Positions 11,485 to 22,322 of a stretch of 64,000 nt of DNA are shown one piece after another (position 1 is the first letter of the stretch; each line of letters opens with the position of its first letter). This DNA is from Euborellia annulipes (lineage: Eukaryota > Arthropoda > Insecta > Dermaptera > Anisolabididae). Where the stretch lies: positions 37,729 through 101,728 of the forward strand of contig JAKCPI010014850.1 of the NCBI GenBank assembly GCA_023213315.1, in the 5' to 3' direction. Both the position numbers and the translations under genes were made by a program. The notes below the pieces were generated by a model that worked only from the letters and a program-made list of their open reading frames with translations, did not search any database and was not told the DNA's origin.

Positions 11485-12200
11485 CTTGTTTTGAATTACC
11501 TAAATTTTTTTTAAGGTGACACCTCTTAAAAATATGCAGATAGTTATAATACATATAGATTTTAAGTTTACACCGAATCGGAGGTCATTTAGACGTGCCG
11601 AAAACGGCTAAAATTTTCGAAAATCGAATTTTTTAAGATTTTCTTTTACTTTGGACACCCCTAATACAATTTTTCTGATCCCTGAATTCAAAAAACATAT
11701 TTTTATGATATTCTAGAGTTCTTTAGCTTCCCAAAAATTATTCATTGGTGAAATTATATTAATAATTAACGAAATTAAAAACAAAATAGTTATCAGTTGC
11801 TTTGGCTGCCTACCTTTTAGGCTCTTTGCTCTTTTCAGACAGTAGAGCTCCTAGAAATAAAACTTAAAATGTTTTTTGGATATTAACTATTTTGTTCATA
11901 ATTTCGCTAATAATTAATAGATTTACACGAATAAATGATTTTTGGAAAGGTAAATAATTATAGATTATCGGAAAAATACGTTTTGTTTGCATTCAGGGAT
12001 CAGAAAAATTGTATTAGGGGTGTCCAAAGTAAAAAAAAAACTTGAAAAATTCGATTTTTCTAAACTTTTAACCGTTTGCGGCAGATCTAAATGTCCTCCA
12101 AGTGGGCGGAAACCTAAAATTTATATGTAATATAACTATCTGCATATTTTTAAGGGGTGTTGCCTTATAAAAAAATCCAGGTAATTCAAAAGAAGGTCAA
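11485..12200. mobile_element. Foldback element, about 320-bp arms
   Basis: The left arm begins TTTTGAATTACCTAAATTTT and contains AAAAATATGCAGATAGTTAT and TACTTTGGACACCCCTAATA. The right arm carries the inverses (TATTAGGGGTGTCCAAAGTA at about 12013, ATAACTATCTGCATATTTTT at about 12131, GGTAATTCAAAA at the end). Arms appear roughly 80 percent alike. The unpaired centre is about 11795-11880 (GGCTGCCTACCTTTTAGGCT). No ORF. An old non-autonomous inverted-repeat element. Confidence 0.6.
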
Positions 12201-13289
12201 TATTCAAAAATTCATGAACTCGTATAAAAATTTTGGTCCCCACTTAAATAAATAATAATAAATTCTCTTAGATGTTATTTAGGTTGCCTATCTTCCAGCA
12301 ACCAATCTAAATACATTTATTTTTTTTTTATTCGGCAGTATGATTATTAGACTTATTAAGATACTTAATTATCTATGACTACTAGTGGTCTCATCACTAC
12401 ACGGTCATCCTTCAGAATTTCATCAATACTTGGTGTTACTTAACCTCAACGATCCCAACTGAATGTTAAATTAGCTACATTTTCTCTCTTCTAAATGATA
12501 GAGGAAGGGAGAGACATATGTTCCAAGGATTAGATAATTTGGGTATGGAGTGAAATACCAGAAGAGTATTTGCACACACATACATAGATAAGATTGAGTC
12601 ATTAATAAATAATTTAAACTAAGCTCCATGTTTGTCGATCTAATAGCTAATCCCTAATTATAAGTTGGTGTCGGCAGTCACGCCATGCCATGCCGATCAG
12701 TCTCAAGTCGTTATCCTGATCCTCCCTTTTTTCTTTCGTTTCCTTCTCACTCTCTCTTCCCCTGTCTGTATGTCATTAACATAATGGTCCAGGGATCGGA
12801 TGCTGCGCCGCGACTTAGTTCCTTCCTTCCGTCTCCTTTCCTTTGCAATCGATATCTATACGAGAAGCGGCACAGTATCAGGGAACTATTTGATGAAGAG
12901 GATTAATGATGTTATATTACTGGTACATACTAAATAATCTTAAATTAATTAAGAGGAATTGAGAGGATGAATGAAGAATGTCAAAAAAGTTTCGAAAACT
13001 CACATCAAAAAATTATCGTTAATTAGTTAGCGGTATATTTTATTAATTAAAGAATTGAAAAATTGAGCCGAATGAATACGTTGTCAAAATAAAGAAAATG
13101 CAAATTATAATCAATAAAAGTATAGTGAAAATTATAGTAATTAATCAATATTCATGTTAAAGTAATATGAAACAACTATGAATCAGAACACCTCTGGAGC
13201 CAATAAAAAATGGAAAAATCTATCAGTGAGTTGGTCATTCGTGTGTGTGAATGTAGTGACCATCAGTTGTCGTTTATACACTTGCAAAT
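12201..13289. other. Non-coding stretch
   Basis: No supported gene. A moderately GC-rich patch at about 12670-12900 is open in one frame (12685-12906) but lacks splice signals or a recognisable motif. Confidence 0.45.
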
Positions 13290-13738
13290 AGATCCTATCT
13301 TTCCTATGAAGTACAAGAGTAAAGTGGGCTTCAAAAGATTTCAAGGGAAAAATGAGAATATACATTTTAAAGATCATCTAAAAAATAATTAATTCATGAA
13401 TTTTAAACAAAATCATTGAAGCGAATTTTGAGAAAATCGAAAAAAAAACTGAAAAAGTGTATTAGTAAAGTACTAGTACTCTTTGGCCGATTTTGATCAA
13501 AAGCTTATTTTCACGCCTCATGTGGGTACCTAACTTGAATATAAAATTTCAACCTCCTACCTCAATTCCTTTATGCTTTAAATTGAACATAACAAACACA
13601 CACACACAAAGACAGACCATGTTTCAAAAACCACTTTTTTGGACTTAGGGGACCCCAAAACGGGTATATCTCTCAAAATCTCTACATCGAACTTTTTACA
13701 TAAATCCAATATTTTCTATAGGTAAGAGAAAATAAAAA
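13290..13738 (-). mobile_element. Family A partial copy
   Basis: Family A in reverse, from CCTATCTTTCCTATGAAGTA through GTACTAGTACTCTTTGG and an ACAC microsatellite to GGTAAGAGAAAATAAAAA. The right-hand third, including the right hairpin, is missing; the left hairpin end is short. Confidence 0.7.
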
Positions 13739-14204
13739 TTATTTTTTATTACAAAATTTTGCTACAGTAGATAGGATTTTTTTATTCTTCCTGTAATTAA
13801 AACTAACTAAAATAATTAAATAGCTATAAAATAAAATTTTTTTATATAAAAAAAAAATACAAAGCATGAATGAATTATAATAATTATCTAGAAATATGTC
13901 AATAGTAATTATGCTAATTTTATGTTATAATTAGTCATTATATATTATATATACATATACCTATCTAATTAACACATGTAGGCCTATAACTAAATTTAAT
14001 ATATTATTTATGAGAACTAGACACAATAATAAATTTGTATTTGATGTCTCTTATAATTTAGAGATTTATTTTGGTAATTAATAATGATACAGCCCTAAAA
14101 TAATAGTTAAATAGTTTTCGAGATCTATATATTTCAAATAGATATTCAATGAAAACCTCGATTAGTGAAAGATATATTCAACGAATTTGTATATATTTTA
14201 CAAC
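13739..14204. other. AT-rich non-coding stretch
   Basis: Nothing recognised apart from TA-rich tracts. Confidence 0.5.
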
Positions 14205-14320
14205 CTTTGGTCCCCGGGAGTAGAATCCAGAGCTTCAAGCACATTGATGCCCCGGAAGGTTGGAGTTCCTGGGTTCGACTCTATGAAACGTTTAGCCCAC
14301 TCAACAAAAAAACATACAAA
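14205..14320 (+). repeat. tRNA-derived SINE, family F copy
   Basis: Contains AGCACATTGATGCCCCGGAA and a B-box-like GGGTTCGACTC, then a tail of CAACAAAAAAACATAC. The same order is found at 15389-15510 and, reversed, at 46740-46862. The A-box side is degraded here. RNA polymerase III promoter remnants of this kind mark tRNA-derived SINEs. Confidence 0.5.
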
Positions 14321-15097
14321 TTATTTTAAAAAAATAATGATCTATTAATGTTTTTTAGGGCTTCTAATATTTTTAATTAAGCAATTAATCTGAAATTTTA
14401 TTATATTTAATGTAAAATGAATTTTGCCTAATTTTTAGCTCTTTATAGATTAAATCATCTACAAGCTAAAATCATCAAGATTCCTAAGTCACACCTAGCT
14501 TTTAAATGTTATTTAATTTATTACATCTATATAATAATAAGCTCTTGGGGAATGCAGTTGCAGATGCGTCTCGTCCTTCGCTGGTCATTATCACTGATAA
14601 GCCCGCGTCTAACAGATGTCTCTGCGTCATCTTAAATTGGAATTTCTATCGAGTTGGTTGGCCTCGAATCAACTTTTCAAATATAAAAATCTATTTAAGA
14701 TCATATCACAACGTTTAATTTTGTTTTTTTCAGGTGTGGCTATTTATATAAACATATAATCTATCTACCTGTACTGTTTTTGGTTCAACTCATTTTTCTT
14801 TTTTCTATATAAGGATGCTTATTTGAAGTAAGTCTTCCGCTTCCTTAATAAAAACATTTCTATAATTTACTTGGAGAACATCATATTAAAACATTATTAA
14901 TTAGAATTAATTGAATAATTTTAAAATTCCAAACATTGATATTTCCCCGATAAAATCGTTTTAATATTAATAGAATTTTTATGATGATAAATTTGGAAGA
15001 CTCTTTCTGTATCTAAGATATTTTGCATATTTAATAATTTTAATAATTAGGAGATGGATAAATTTAAAAATTGCAAGTTATTTTGTTTTATTAACGT
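14321..15097. other. Non-coding stretch
   Basis: No supported gene. A GC-richer patch at about 14540-14690 has an open plus-strand frame (14506-14718) but its reverse strand looks equally repeat-like. Function not assigned. Confidence 0.4.
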
Positions 15098-15285
15098 GGT
15101 AGAGCTTTGTTTGAAAAAGATGAAATTTTTCCAATCAACGCTCAAATAGTCAGAGAGCAAAATTTGCGAGATGTGTTTGTGCTTAATATTGGGCAAAATT
15201 GCGCCCTCTGGAGTCGAACCAGGATCTCCACGCTTTTGCGGAGGGCGGACTACTCTTATCCTTGGTTGCTTTTATGATTTTTTAA
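15098..15285 (-). repeat. tRNA-derived SINE, family G copy 1
   Basis: On the minus strand a tRNA-like module ends with B box GGTTCGACTCCAG, then GGGCGCAATTTTGCCCAA and AAGCACAAACACATCTCGCA. This matches the module at 21495-21680. The block GTAGAGCTTTGTTTGAAAAA at 15100 is also shared, but lies on the opposite side compared with the 21.6-kb copy, so one of them is rearranged. Confidence 0.55.
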
Positions 15286-15388
15286 TATATTAAGGGCCAG
15301 TTGCTTCACGTAGCAAATTTATCCGACCGATAGCAAATCATTGATATAGAAAGAAAGAACACGCTTAAACTTCGAATTAAAAAAAAAA

Positions 15389-15510
15389 TGAGGTGTGGTG
15401 GCCTGGTGCAATTGATAGCACACCGATGCTCAGGAAAGGCCGGAGATTCTGGGTTCGATTCCGGAGGCGCTTGGTTCACCAACAAAAAACATATACTCTT
15501 GTTTAATATA
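15389..15510 (+). repeat. tRNA-derived SINE, family F, best copy
   Basis: The best preserved member: an A-box-like GTGGCCTGGTGCAATTGATA then GCACACCGATG, a B box GGGTTCGATTCC, and a short tail CACCAACAAAAAACATATAC. It is a tRNA-like head with almost no body. Confidence 0.6.
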
Positions 15511-15727
15511 TCTATGACTCAGTTAAAGTCCGAATCGAGGTATTTTGAATACTAATATCTTATTCAAATATATAGATCTCGGAAAAATATTCAACTAAAA
15601 AAAAGTTTTTCACATATAATTAATTAACTATCTTAAATAGAAGGTATAAGGAAAGTTTTGTGAAGTCACAAATTACAATTTTTAGAAATTATTAAAAATT
15701 AAAATTAATTAAAATAAATATTAATAA

Positions 15728-15975
15728 AAGGTCGGACTAAGCCGAGCCCACAACTTTGCCCATCCACTATTCAAGAAAAAAATATTGCCCCTCCCCCCTC
15801 TAGTGCCCAGAAGGGGGGGGTCCGATGTTTATCATATTATATATAATTTTACTCGGTAGGAAGTCTAGTTTCTGAATATATAAAAAAATTATAGGTTATG
15901 TAAGTAAAAAATGTTGGTCCCCCTCCTAAAACCCTCCCTGGTCCGATCTTTTACATATTGTATATCATCTACACC
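15728..15975 (+). repeat. Dispersed repeat family B copy 1
   Basis: Begins GGTCGGACTAAGCCGAGC, then CACAACTTTGCCCATCCACT. It contains AAAATTATAGGTTATGTAAG and a C/G-run pair, and matches 42287-42740 in order. Class unknown; no inverted ends seen. Confidence 0.5.
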
Positions 15976-16119
15976 AAGGCCGAGGGAGCCTTGATAATTT
16001 GAGAATATCAATAACTGGTTACTTTAAATAAGTAACAATGAACTAAGACAACAGTCAAGATTTTATATAAATAGTGGAACCCCAAAAATGTAATTGATAT
16101 CCAACAAATTCTTTATAAG

Positions 16120-16155
16120 AATGATGATGGCAAGTAAACATGCCGAAACGTTCGG
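16120..16155 (+). ncRNA. Hammerhead-like motif, degenerate
   Basis: TGATGA, then T and a GGCA ... TGCC hairpin, then GAAACGTT. The order matches a CUGANGA box, stem II and GAAA box, but the leading C is replaced by A and one extra base precedes stem II. Probably an inactive relic of a retroelement terminal motif. Confidence 0.25.
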
Positions 16156-16159
16156 AAAA

Positions 16160-16739
16160 ATAATTTATTTATTAGATGCTCAACTCGTGGCTGCATCCTT
16201 CTTTCATCAGCTTTCATCTTTCTAATACAGCCACTCGCATTACATCAATATTAACAACTTCAATCCATTAGCAGTTCCCAAAGATTAAAAAAAAAAAAAT
16301 TTCTAATATATCAAAAAAGATGAAAAGATTTTAAAAAATAGTATTTTAGAAAATTAATTTTATCTAGAATATGAGTTCTAATAAATCCAGATAAAAAAAG
16401 TGAATGTTTGTTCTATAACTATACGAACGTAAGTGGTGGGCTCTCTTGTTGTCACTGGATCTATTAATTTAGACTAAATTACCAGCACTAGAGACTCGAT
16501 TACCACTCGGGCTCTCCTGGCCCCGCATTATTTTCTTAATGGTAACGATTACGACTGGGGAGATTCCCAATTATCCCCATCTTTCGAAGACTTCCTCTGA
16601 GACTCTCTCTCTCTCGCCTATCTCTATTTCTATCTCTATCTTTTGAAAAGGTCATCTTACGACCACTAATGTGAATTTTATTTGTTTTTTTTTTTTCTAA
16701 TTATTATTGGTTTTCATTTAATGTATTGTTGGTATTTAA
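16160..16739. other. Non-coding stretch
   Basis: No gene. A GC-richer patch at about 16480-16580 is followed by a CT-rich microsatellite at about 16595-16640. Confidence 0.45.
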
Positions 16740-16794
16740 CTTAGGTGACAATAATACAATTTTTTAATAAGTTAAAAAAATCAAATTATTCACT

Positions 16795-16980
16795 CAATGT
16801 ATTTTTTCTTTTTTTTCGGCATCTAAGGCCATTTAGACCCCATCCATATTTATTTCAAATGATTTGTAGTCAAATTAAATTAAATAAATTTTTCTCGATT
16901 GGGACGGGAAGCGCACCCGGAACCCAGGCGAGAGAAGCTAGTGCCTTCTTTCTGCGCCACGGGTCACGGGTGTATTTTTT
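16795..16980 (-). repeat. tRNA-headed SINE with shared tail domain
   Basis: Read on the minus strand: a tRNA-like head with A-box-like GTGGCGCAGAAAGAAGGCA and a GGGTTCCGGGTGC B box at about 16905-16970, an AT-rich body, then GGTCTAAATGGCCTTAGATG and CCGAAAA at about 16815-16842, and an A-rich tail. This is a complete small SINE layout, and the tail domain is the one seen on SINEs with other heads. Confidence 0.6.
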
Positions 16981-17035
16981 CTTAATATTGACAGAATTTT
17001 TTCAGAGGACCACCAGAATCCCTATGAATGAGGAA

Positions 17036-17098
17036 AGTGTTTTCGGCATCTTAGGACATTTAGACTTTAAACGATATTTATATATTAATTATAAAAAA
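17036..17098 (-). repeat. SINE tail fragment
   Basis: TTTTCGGCATCTTAGGACAT then TTAGACTTTAAACGATATT. This is the tail-domain variant also seen at 31150 and 54125. It directly abuts the family A copy that begins at 17099. Confidence 0.5.
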
Positions 17099-17788
17099 AG
17101 AAAAAATCTGGTGTGACTGGCGCACAGCACACAACTTTCTCTTACCTTCGGTAGGTTGTGGATAAGTTGTGTACTGTGCTTGTCCCACCAGATTTTTTGT
17201 GTCGACATGTATTTAGTTTCCGACAGTACGTTTCATTCGATTTTCAAGATGTAAAATTTATAAGTATGGGAAAATATTTATATTTTGTTACCATGGCAAC
17301 CATTTCTCCTATCTTTTCTATGGAGTACAAGAGTAAAGTGGTCTTCAGAAGATTTCAATCCCAAAATGAGAATATACATTTTATTGAGAATCTAAAACAT
17401 AATTGATTTTTGAATTTAAAAAAAAAATCGTTGGAGCGAATTTTGAGAAAATCGAAAAAAACTGAAAAATTGCATCAGTAAAGTACTAGTACTCTTTGGT
17501 CGATTTTGTTCAAAAGCTTCGTGTCACGACCCATGGGGGTACCTAATTTAAATATAAAATTTCAACCTCCTAGCTCTTTTCGTTCTTGAGATATTTTGTT
17601 CACAGACAGACACACACACACACACACCCACAGACAGACCATGTCGCGAAAACCACTTTTTTGGATTCAGGGGACCTCAAAACGTGAAGATCCATCAAAA
17701 TCTCGACATCGAATTTTTGACATGAATCCAATACTTTCTCTCTCTATATATTAACATATATATATATAGAGGTAAGAGAAAGTAAAAA
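17099..17788 (-). mobile_element. Family A element, full copy
   Basis: Complete in reverse: right hairpin (AAAAAATCTGGTGTGACTGG ... CACCAGATTTTTT), ACCATGGCAACC, GTACTAGTACTCTTTGG, an ACAC/CAGACAGA microsatellite, then the left hairpin (CTTTCTCTCTATAT ... GGTAAGAGAAAGTAAAAA). About 690 bp. Confidence 0.8.
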
Positions 17789-17875
17789 TAACACATCCAA
17801 TCAGAATATTTTTAAAGATCAAAAATTTTAATCAAAGTGAGATAATCAATATAACTTAAATTAATAAAAGTTAGA

Positions 17876-18490
17876 AAAAAAATTTGGTGTGACTGGTCGC
17901 ACCAGATTTTTTTGTGTCGACATATATTTAGTTTCCGACTGTACGGTACATTCGAATTTCAGGATGTAAAATTTATAATTATCGGAGAATATTTATTTAT
18001 ATTTTGTTACCATGGCAATCATTTCTCCTATCTTTCCTATGAAGTACAAGAGTAAAGTGACCTTCAGAAGATTTCAATGGCAAATTCAGAATATACATTT
18101 TAAAGATCATCTAAAAAATAATTAATTGATTTTTGAATTTTAATCAAAATCGTTGAATCGCGAATTTTGAGAAAATCGAAAAAAAAACTGAAAAAAGTGC
18201 ATCAGGAAAGTACTAATACTGTTTGGTCGATTTTGTCCAAAAGCTTCGTGCCACGTCCCATGGAGGTGCCTAACTTAAATATAAAATTTCAACTTCCTAG
18301 CTCTTTTCGTTCTTGATATATTTTGTTCACAGTCAGACAGACAGAACATGTCGCGAAAATCACTTTTTTTGATTCATGGGACCTCAAAACGTGTATATCC
18401 GTCAAAATCTCGACATCGAATTTTTGACATTGAATCCAATACTTTCTCTCTATATATATTATCATAAATAGAGGTAAGATAAAGTAAAAA
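17876..18490 (-). mobile_element. Family A element, short right hairpin
   Basis: Same order as the copy just upstream, in the same orientation, about 90 bp apart. The right hairpin is reduced to TTTGGTGTGACTGGTCGCAC then CAGATTTTTTT, with the internal stem lost, so the outer stem is now almost a bare palindrome. The 88-codon minus ORF at 18289-18555 is simply this repeat. Confidence 0.75.
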
Positions 18491-19673
18491 ACAGTTCCTA
18501 CAGGCCAGACTAGGGGAATGATTTCCATAGTGTTCCCTTTGAAAGTAATATACACTTTATTTTCATCTTGCTTTTAAATGCTATTAAATTTCTATTATTT
18601 TTTTTTTTATTAGAAATTTAGAAATCAAAATTGAATATATTTATAATAATATTTTGTTCTCAAGAGAAAAAAAATGAGCTGAAGATATTAAATATCTCTC
18701 TCTCTCTTATAATAATTAGGAATAATTGACATTACATATTACTTTTCTCAGGAACTTTATTTTATTTTCTTTATAGTACAGAACATTTATTTTAACGAAT
18801 TCCTCAAATATTTAATATCCTTTTTTTTTTTTAATAAAAAAGTAAATTTCCCAGGCAACTTGTAGCTTTCTGCTGTCAATCAATCATTTCATAACCTGGC
18901 AAATATTTAAATTTTACGATATTTCTCTCTCTCTCTCTTTTAATATCAATTTTTTTTGTTGACCTTTCACACTTTGAGGTCATCATTTTTCGACAGGCAT
19001 CAATAATAACGAAAGTGTAATAATAATATCTATTTTTTGTAAAACTAATAACTTTAAAACAAATCTAATTACAAAGGGCCCTAGGGAATAGAGAATTTTT
19101 AGTAAAATAAAATAAGAATTTTTTTTCTAAATAATGTAAAAATACAAAATAGATAAGCTTAAATCAATTTTTCGCAATTTGGCTGAAGGTAAAAATTTGT
19201 TCAAATGAATTAACATAATAATACTAAAATAATTGACTAACTGCGGCTGTAGGCTGGATGGTGGTAGAATCAGAAAAAAAAAACTTGTGTAGCCATTTCA
19301 ATTAAATTAACGTCCTCATGTTTCGGCCTCAGGTCGCCAGACCACCCCTTAGCTATTCAAAATATTTTTTTTTTTTTGTGTAAAAAGAAAATGCTCTCAA
19401 GACACGCTGTATGTTTATATAGATATATTAACTTATTCCATTAAAAAAAAAAGTTATGACAAATTAACTTGACTCAAATTAACTAAATGATATCATCATT
19501 TTCATTAGAGGCTTTTATTCCTTCATCTCTCTCTCTCTCTCTCTCCAATTATAAGTGATTTAAAAAAGGAAAAGAAATTTTGAATTGTTATAATTAGCAC
19601 TTAACTTTTTTTTTATGTATATAAATATTTATAAAACTTGTAGATTCTTCACTATTTGTGTTATTTATTCATT
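18491..19673. other. AT-rich stretch with TC microsatellites
   Basis: No gene. TC repeats at about 18697-18710, 18927-18940 and 19526-19545. Confidence 0.5.
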
Positions 19674-20170
19674 TTTTACTTTCTCTTGAAGGAATTGAGC
19701 TATGAGGCTGAAATTTTTTATATAAGTTAAACACCTCCCGGGAGCGTGAAAATAAGCTTTTAATCAAAATCGAGCAAAGAATACTAGTACTTTATTGACG
19801 TACTTTTTCAGTTTTTTTCGATTTTTTCGAAATCCGCTCCAACGATTTTTTTTTAATTTAAAAATCAATTATTTTTTAGATTCTCTTTAAAATGTATATT
19901 CTCACTTTGCCATTGAAATTTTCTGAAGACCACTTTACTCTTGTACCCCATAGGGAAGATAGGAGAAATGGTTGCCATGGTAACAAAATATAAATATTTT
20001 CCCATACTTATAAATTTTACATCTGGAAAATCGAATGTAATGTAATCGTACTGTCGGAAACTAAATATGCGTCGACACGAAAAATCTGGTGTGACAAGCA
20101 CAGTACACAACTTTCGATTACCGAAGGTAAGAGAAAGTTGTGTGCTGTGCGCCAGTCACACCAGATCTTT
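19674..20170 (+). mobile_element. Family A element, internally deleted
   Basis: The left end TTTTTTACTTTCTCTT jumps straight to GAAGGAATTGAGC, losing the left hairpin loop and the microsatellite block. The rest, to CACACCAGATC at the right, is intact. It is the smallest nearly complete form (about 497 bp). Confidence 0.75.
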
Positions 20171-20307
20171 ACTATAGGGAAAGTGGCATATTAAAATTAA
20201 AAATGCTTACTTTGGCCAGAGAAATTGAAATTAATATATTTTCAATGTTTATTCTATATTAACAATGAAATTAATATAACTATGTTAATTTTATAAATTA
20301 TCGCTGT

Positions 20308-20350
20308 ACTGAAGATGACCAGGCGTGATGCCAGTTAAAATATTTGCAAA
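20308..20350 (+). ncRNA. CTGAAGATG hairpin motif relic
   Basis: CTGAAGATGACCAGGCGTGA then TGCCAGTTAAAA. The box and hairpin order fits the hammerhead-like motif family in this window, but the GAAA box and the stem are decayed. Confidence 0.2.
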
Positions 20351-20419
20351 ATAAAATGATATGAATGTGGCTCATCGAAGCTAGTGTATTATCCTCATAT
20401 TATTCCCAATCATCATACT

Positions 20420-20601
20420 ATAATATAAAGCGCTAGCGGCTCACTTCCTGTCCCTGTGTGTATGTGCCTGTTCTCTCGTTGATTGGCTAGAATTACATGA
20501 GAGGTGGAGCGGAAGAGAAATAAATTTGATGCATTTTCTCTCCTTCGGCGAGCAAAGGAATTCAAGGGGGGTGGCCCCCTGGCAAGTAGTTTATCTATTA
20601 A
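20420..20601 (+). repeat. Dispersed repeat, family N copy 2
   Basis: Matches 2318-2530: TATAAAGCGCTAGCGGCTCA, TTGATTGGCTAGAATTACAT, AAATTTGATGCATTTTCTC, then GGGGGGTGGCCCCCTGG near the end. The GC hairpin near the end again suggests a rolling-circle type element. The class is inferred. Confidence 0.45.
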
Positions 20602-21033
20602 TATAATATATTTTAAGAACCCCTTATCAATGAATGGAATAGGCAAGACAGTACGCGCCGGTGCTTAGAGGGTGACGCCTCATTTAGGAAATACTCTATT
20701 TCCTATTATTCGTCAGAAGAAAGAAGTGACTTGATACTGCCACCGATAGAAAGGGAAAATATACTATACATATTTATTTATATATGAATTTTAGATAATT
20801 AGATGTGTAGGAGGAACGAAAAATGGAAAATAAAGTAAAAGCAGGCGATTGAGGCTAAATGGACATACAAAGAGAAACGCCCTACTGCAAAGTTCTTTTA
20901 TAATACCCCCTCCCTCTACATTTTTTAAAGACAATGTTTTTATACTAATATTTAAAATTTGACATTTTAAAGTGTACAATCCAAAGAATGCTACTTTCTT
21001 GACTAATCAAAATTTAGTAATAATATTCGACAC

Positions 21034-21082
21034 TACTGAAGATGACACGATAAGTGTCGAAATAGGTATCAGGTCTTTATAC
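21034..21082 (+). ncRNA. Hammerhead-like hairpin motif
   Basis: CTGAAGA, T, a perfect GACAC-GATAA-GTGTC hairpin, then GAAA, followed by GGTAT ... ATACC, which can pair as a further stem. Box order matches CUGANGA, stem II, GAAA, stem III. One extra base between CUGANGA and stem II and no clear cleavage triplet make activity doubtful. Confidence 0.3.
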
Positions 21083-21233
21083 CAAAAAATTATACTCATA
21101 TTTTAAAACATATCACGTCGTGTTTTTTAATTTTAATTTACCTGATTAATTAGTAATTTGTTTGTTAATTTTCTGGGATGATAATTAATGAACAGAAAAT
21201 AGAAGGAAGAAAAACAGTCAAATTAAAAATTAA

Positions 21234-21440
21234 AAAGGCCGGGCAACGGAAAAGAATCACCACAATCGTTCCAGTTAAGCAATGCAAAGCGCGGCGAAAG
21301 ATCGGGATTGGTGACCCCAAGCAATCAACGTGTGGAATGTCCCCCGGTAGCCATAGATACAAAATATGTATATATAATGAAGTCACACCCCTAAATGGCC
21401 TTAATAGCCGAAGAGTTAAAAAAAAAAAAAAAAAAAATCA
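21234..21440 (+). repeat. 5S-like SINE with shared tail, copy 1
   Basis: Starts AAGGCCGGGCAACGGAAAAG and includes CCAGTTAAGCAATGC and GTGTGGAATGTCCCCCGG, order and spacing reminiscent of the 5S rRNA internal promoter region (GTTAAGC ... GTGGRNNGACCNCCGGG). It then has CTAAATGGCCTTAATAGCCG, GAAGAG and a long A tail. It matches 35312-35517 throughout. The 101-codon plus ORF here is the SINE. Confidence 0.6.
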
Positions 21441-21494
21441 AAAACTTCAAAATACACCCTCTTTAATATTAATTACAATTTAAGAAAAATTATT

Positions 21495-21680
21495 CAAGAT
21501 AGCAAGTTTGCGAGATATGTTTGTGCTTAAGATTGGGCAAAATTGCACCCCCCTGGTGTCGAACCAGGACCTCCACTCTTTCGCGGCGGGTGTCCTATGG
21601 CGCCGGCCCAATCAGTCTATTTGAACATTGATTGAAAAAAATTCCATCCTTTTCAAACAAGGCTCTACCTAGTTAAAAAT
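21495..21680 (-). repeat. tRNA-derived SINE, family G copy 2
   Basis: The minus strand carries a B box GGTTCGACACCAG followed by GGGGGGTGCAATTTTGCCCA and AAGCACAAACATATCTCGCA. Upstream is a TGGCGCC-rich A-box side. The far end reads AACTAGGTAGAGCCTTGTTT then GAAAAGGATGG, a block repeated at about 58128-58170. Confidence 0.55.
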
Positions 21681-21779
21681 TATTTAATTTTAAATTTAAT
21701 TAAGTACCGTAATTCTTTTTTAAATAAATTATTAAAATTTTTAAGGTTTTGAAAATCAAGGTAGTAAACTACCTTTAAA

Positions 21780-22170
21780 TTAAACTTGGTAAAATTAAAA
21801 AAATGGTTCCTTCCTCGTTCTTCCTGTGACGATTCCAAACGATCGGAATGTTTCCGGAAGAGTGTGTCGTCATCGTCCTGCGACTTGTTCGGGTCCCGTC
21901 CGGTTCTTGACCCCTCTCTCCTCCTCTTTTGGAGTTTTAAACTGGTTCCGAAACCTGAAGAGGGGGGGGGGGGCACCTCACCCACGAGCCTCCCTCTTCC
22001 CAAGGCTGTTTCTCCCAAGAAGGACTGACTCTTCCTTCCCAAGACAGGATGGATGATCCAGGCACGGCAGGCCGCAAGGACCTCACGAATTGCGTGGCTC
22101 TTCTCAAAAATTTGCCCACGGGTTCTCATTCGACATGGATACCCGTTTCGGATTTTGCGTGGCATAAGTA
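21780..22170. other. GC-rich island open on both strands
   Basis: A block of about 390 bp markedly richer in G+C than the window average. Minus-strand frame 21680-22165 (161 codons, the longest here) and two plus-strand frames are all open, which is what GC-rich repeat or UTR sequence gives. The minus product is rich in Arg, Ser and Asp (GREGSRTGRDPNKSQDDDD-like composition) with no known domain I can name. A first exon, a retroposed copy or an unclassified repeat are all possible. Confidence 0.25.
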
Positions 22171-22322
22171 ACTAACCATCTTACTCACTTACTGTACAAG
22201 GCAGTCGCTACACAGGAAACTAATGATAATTTAAAAGTTTAAAATCAAGATGATCTCAAAAATTTAAAGATAAAACTTATCCGATGGAAGTAAAACAGCT
22301 ATAATTAACGTTGATTTATTTA

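Noticed and set aside
16592..16640. CT-rich tracts as possible CRISPR or regulatory arrays
   Set aside because: Simple microsatellites; no unique spacers or conserved repeats anywhere in the window.
16745..17116. 123-codon plus-strand ORF
   Set aside because: Runs through a tRNA-headed SINE in antisense orientation.
21178..21483. 101-codon plus-strand ORF with basic residues
   Set aside because: It is the 5S-like SINE and its A tail.
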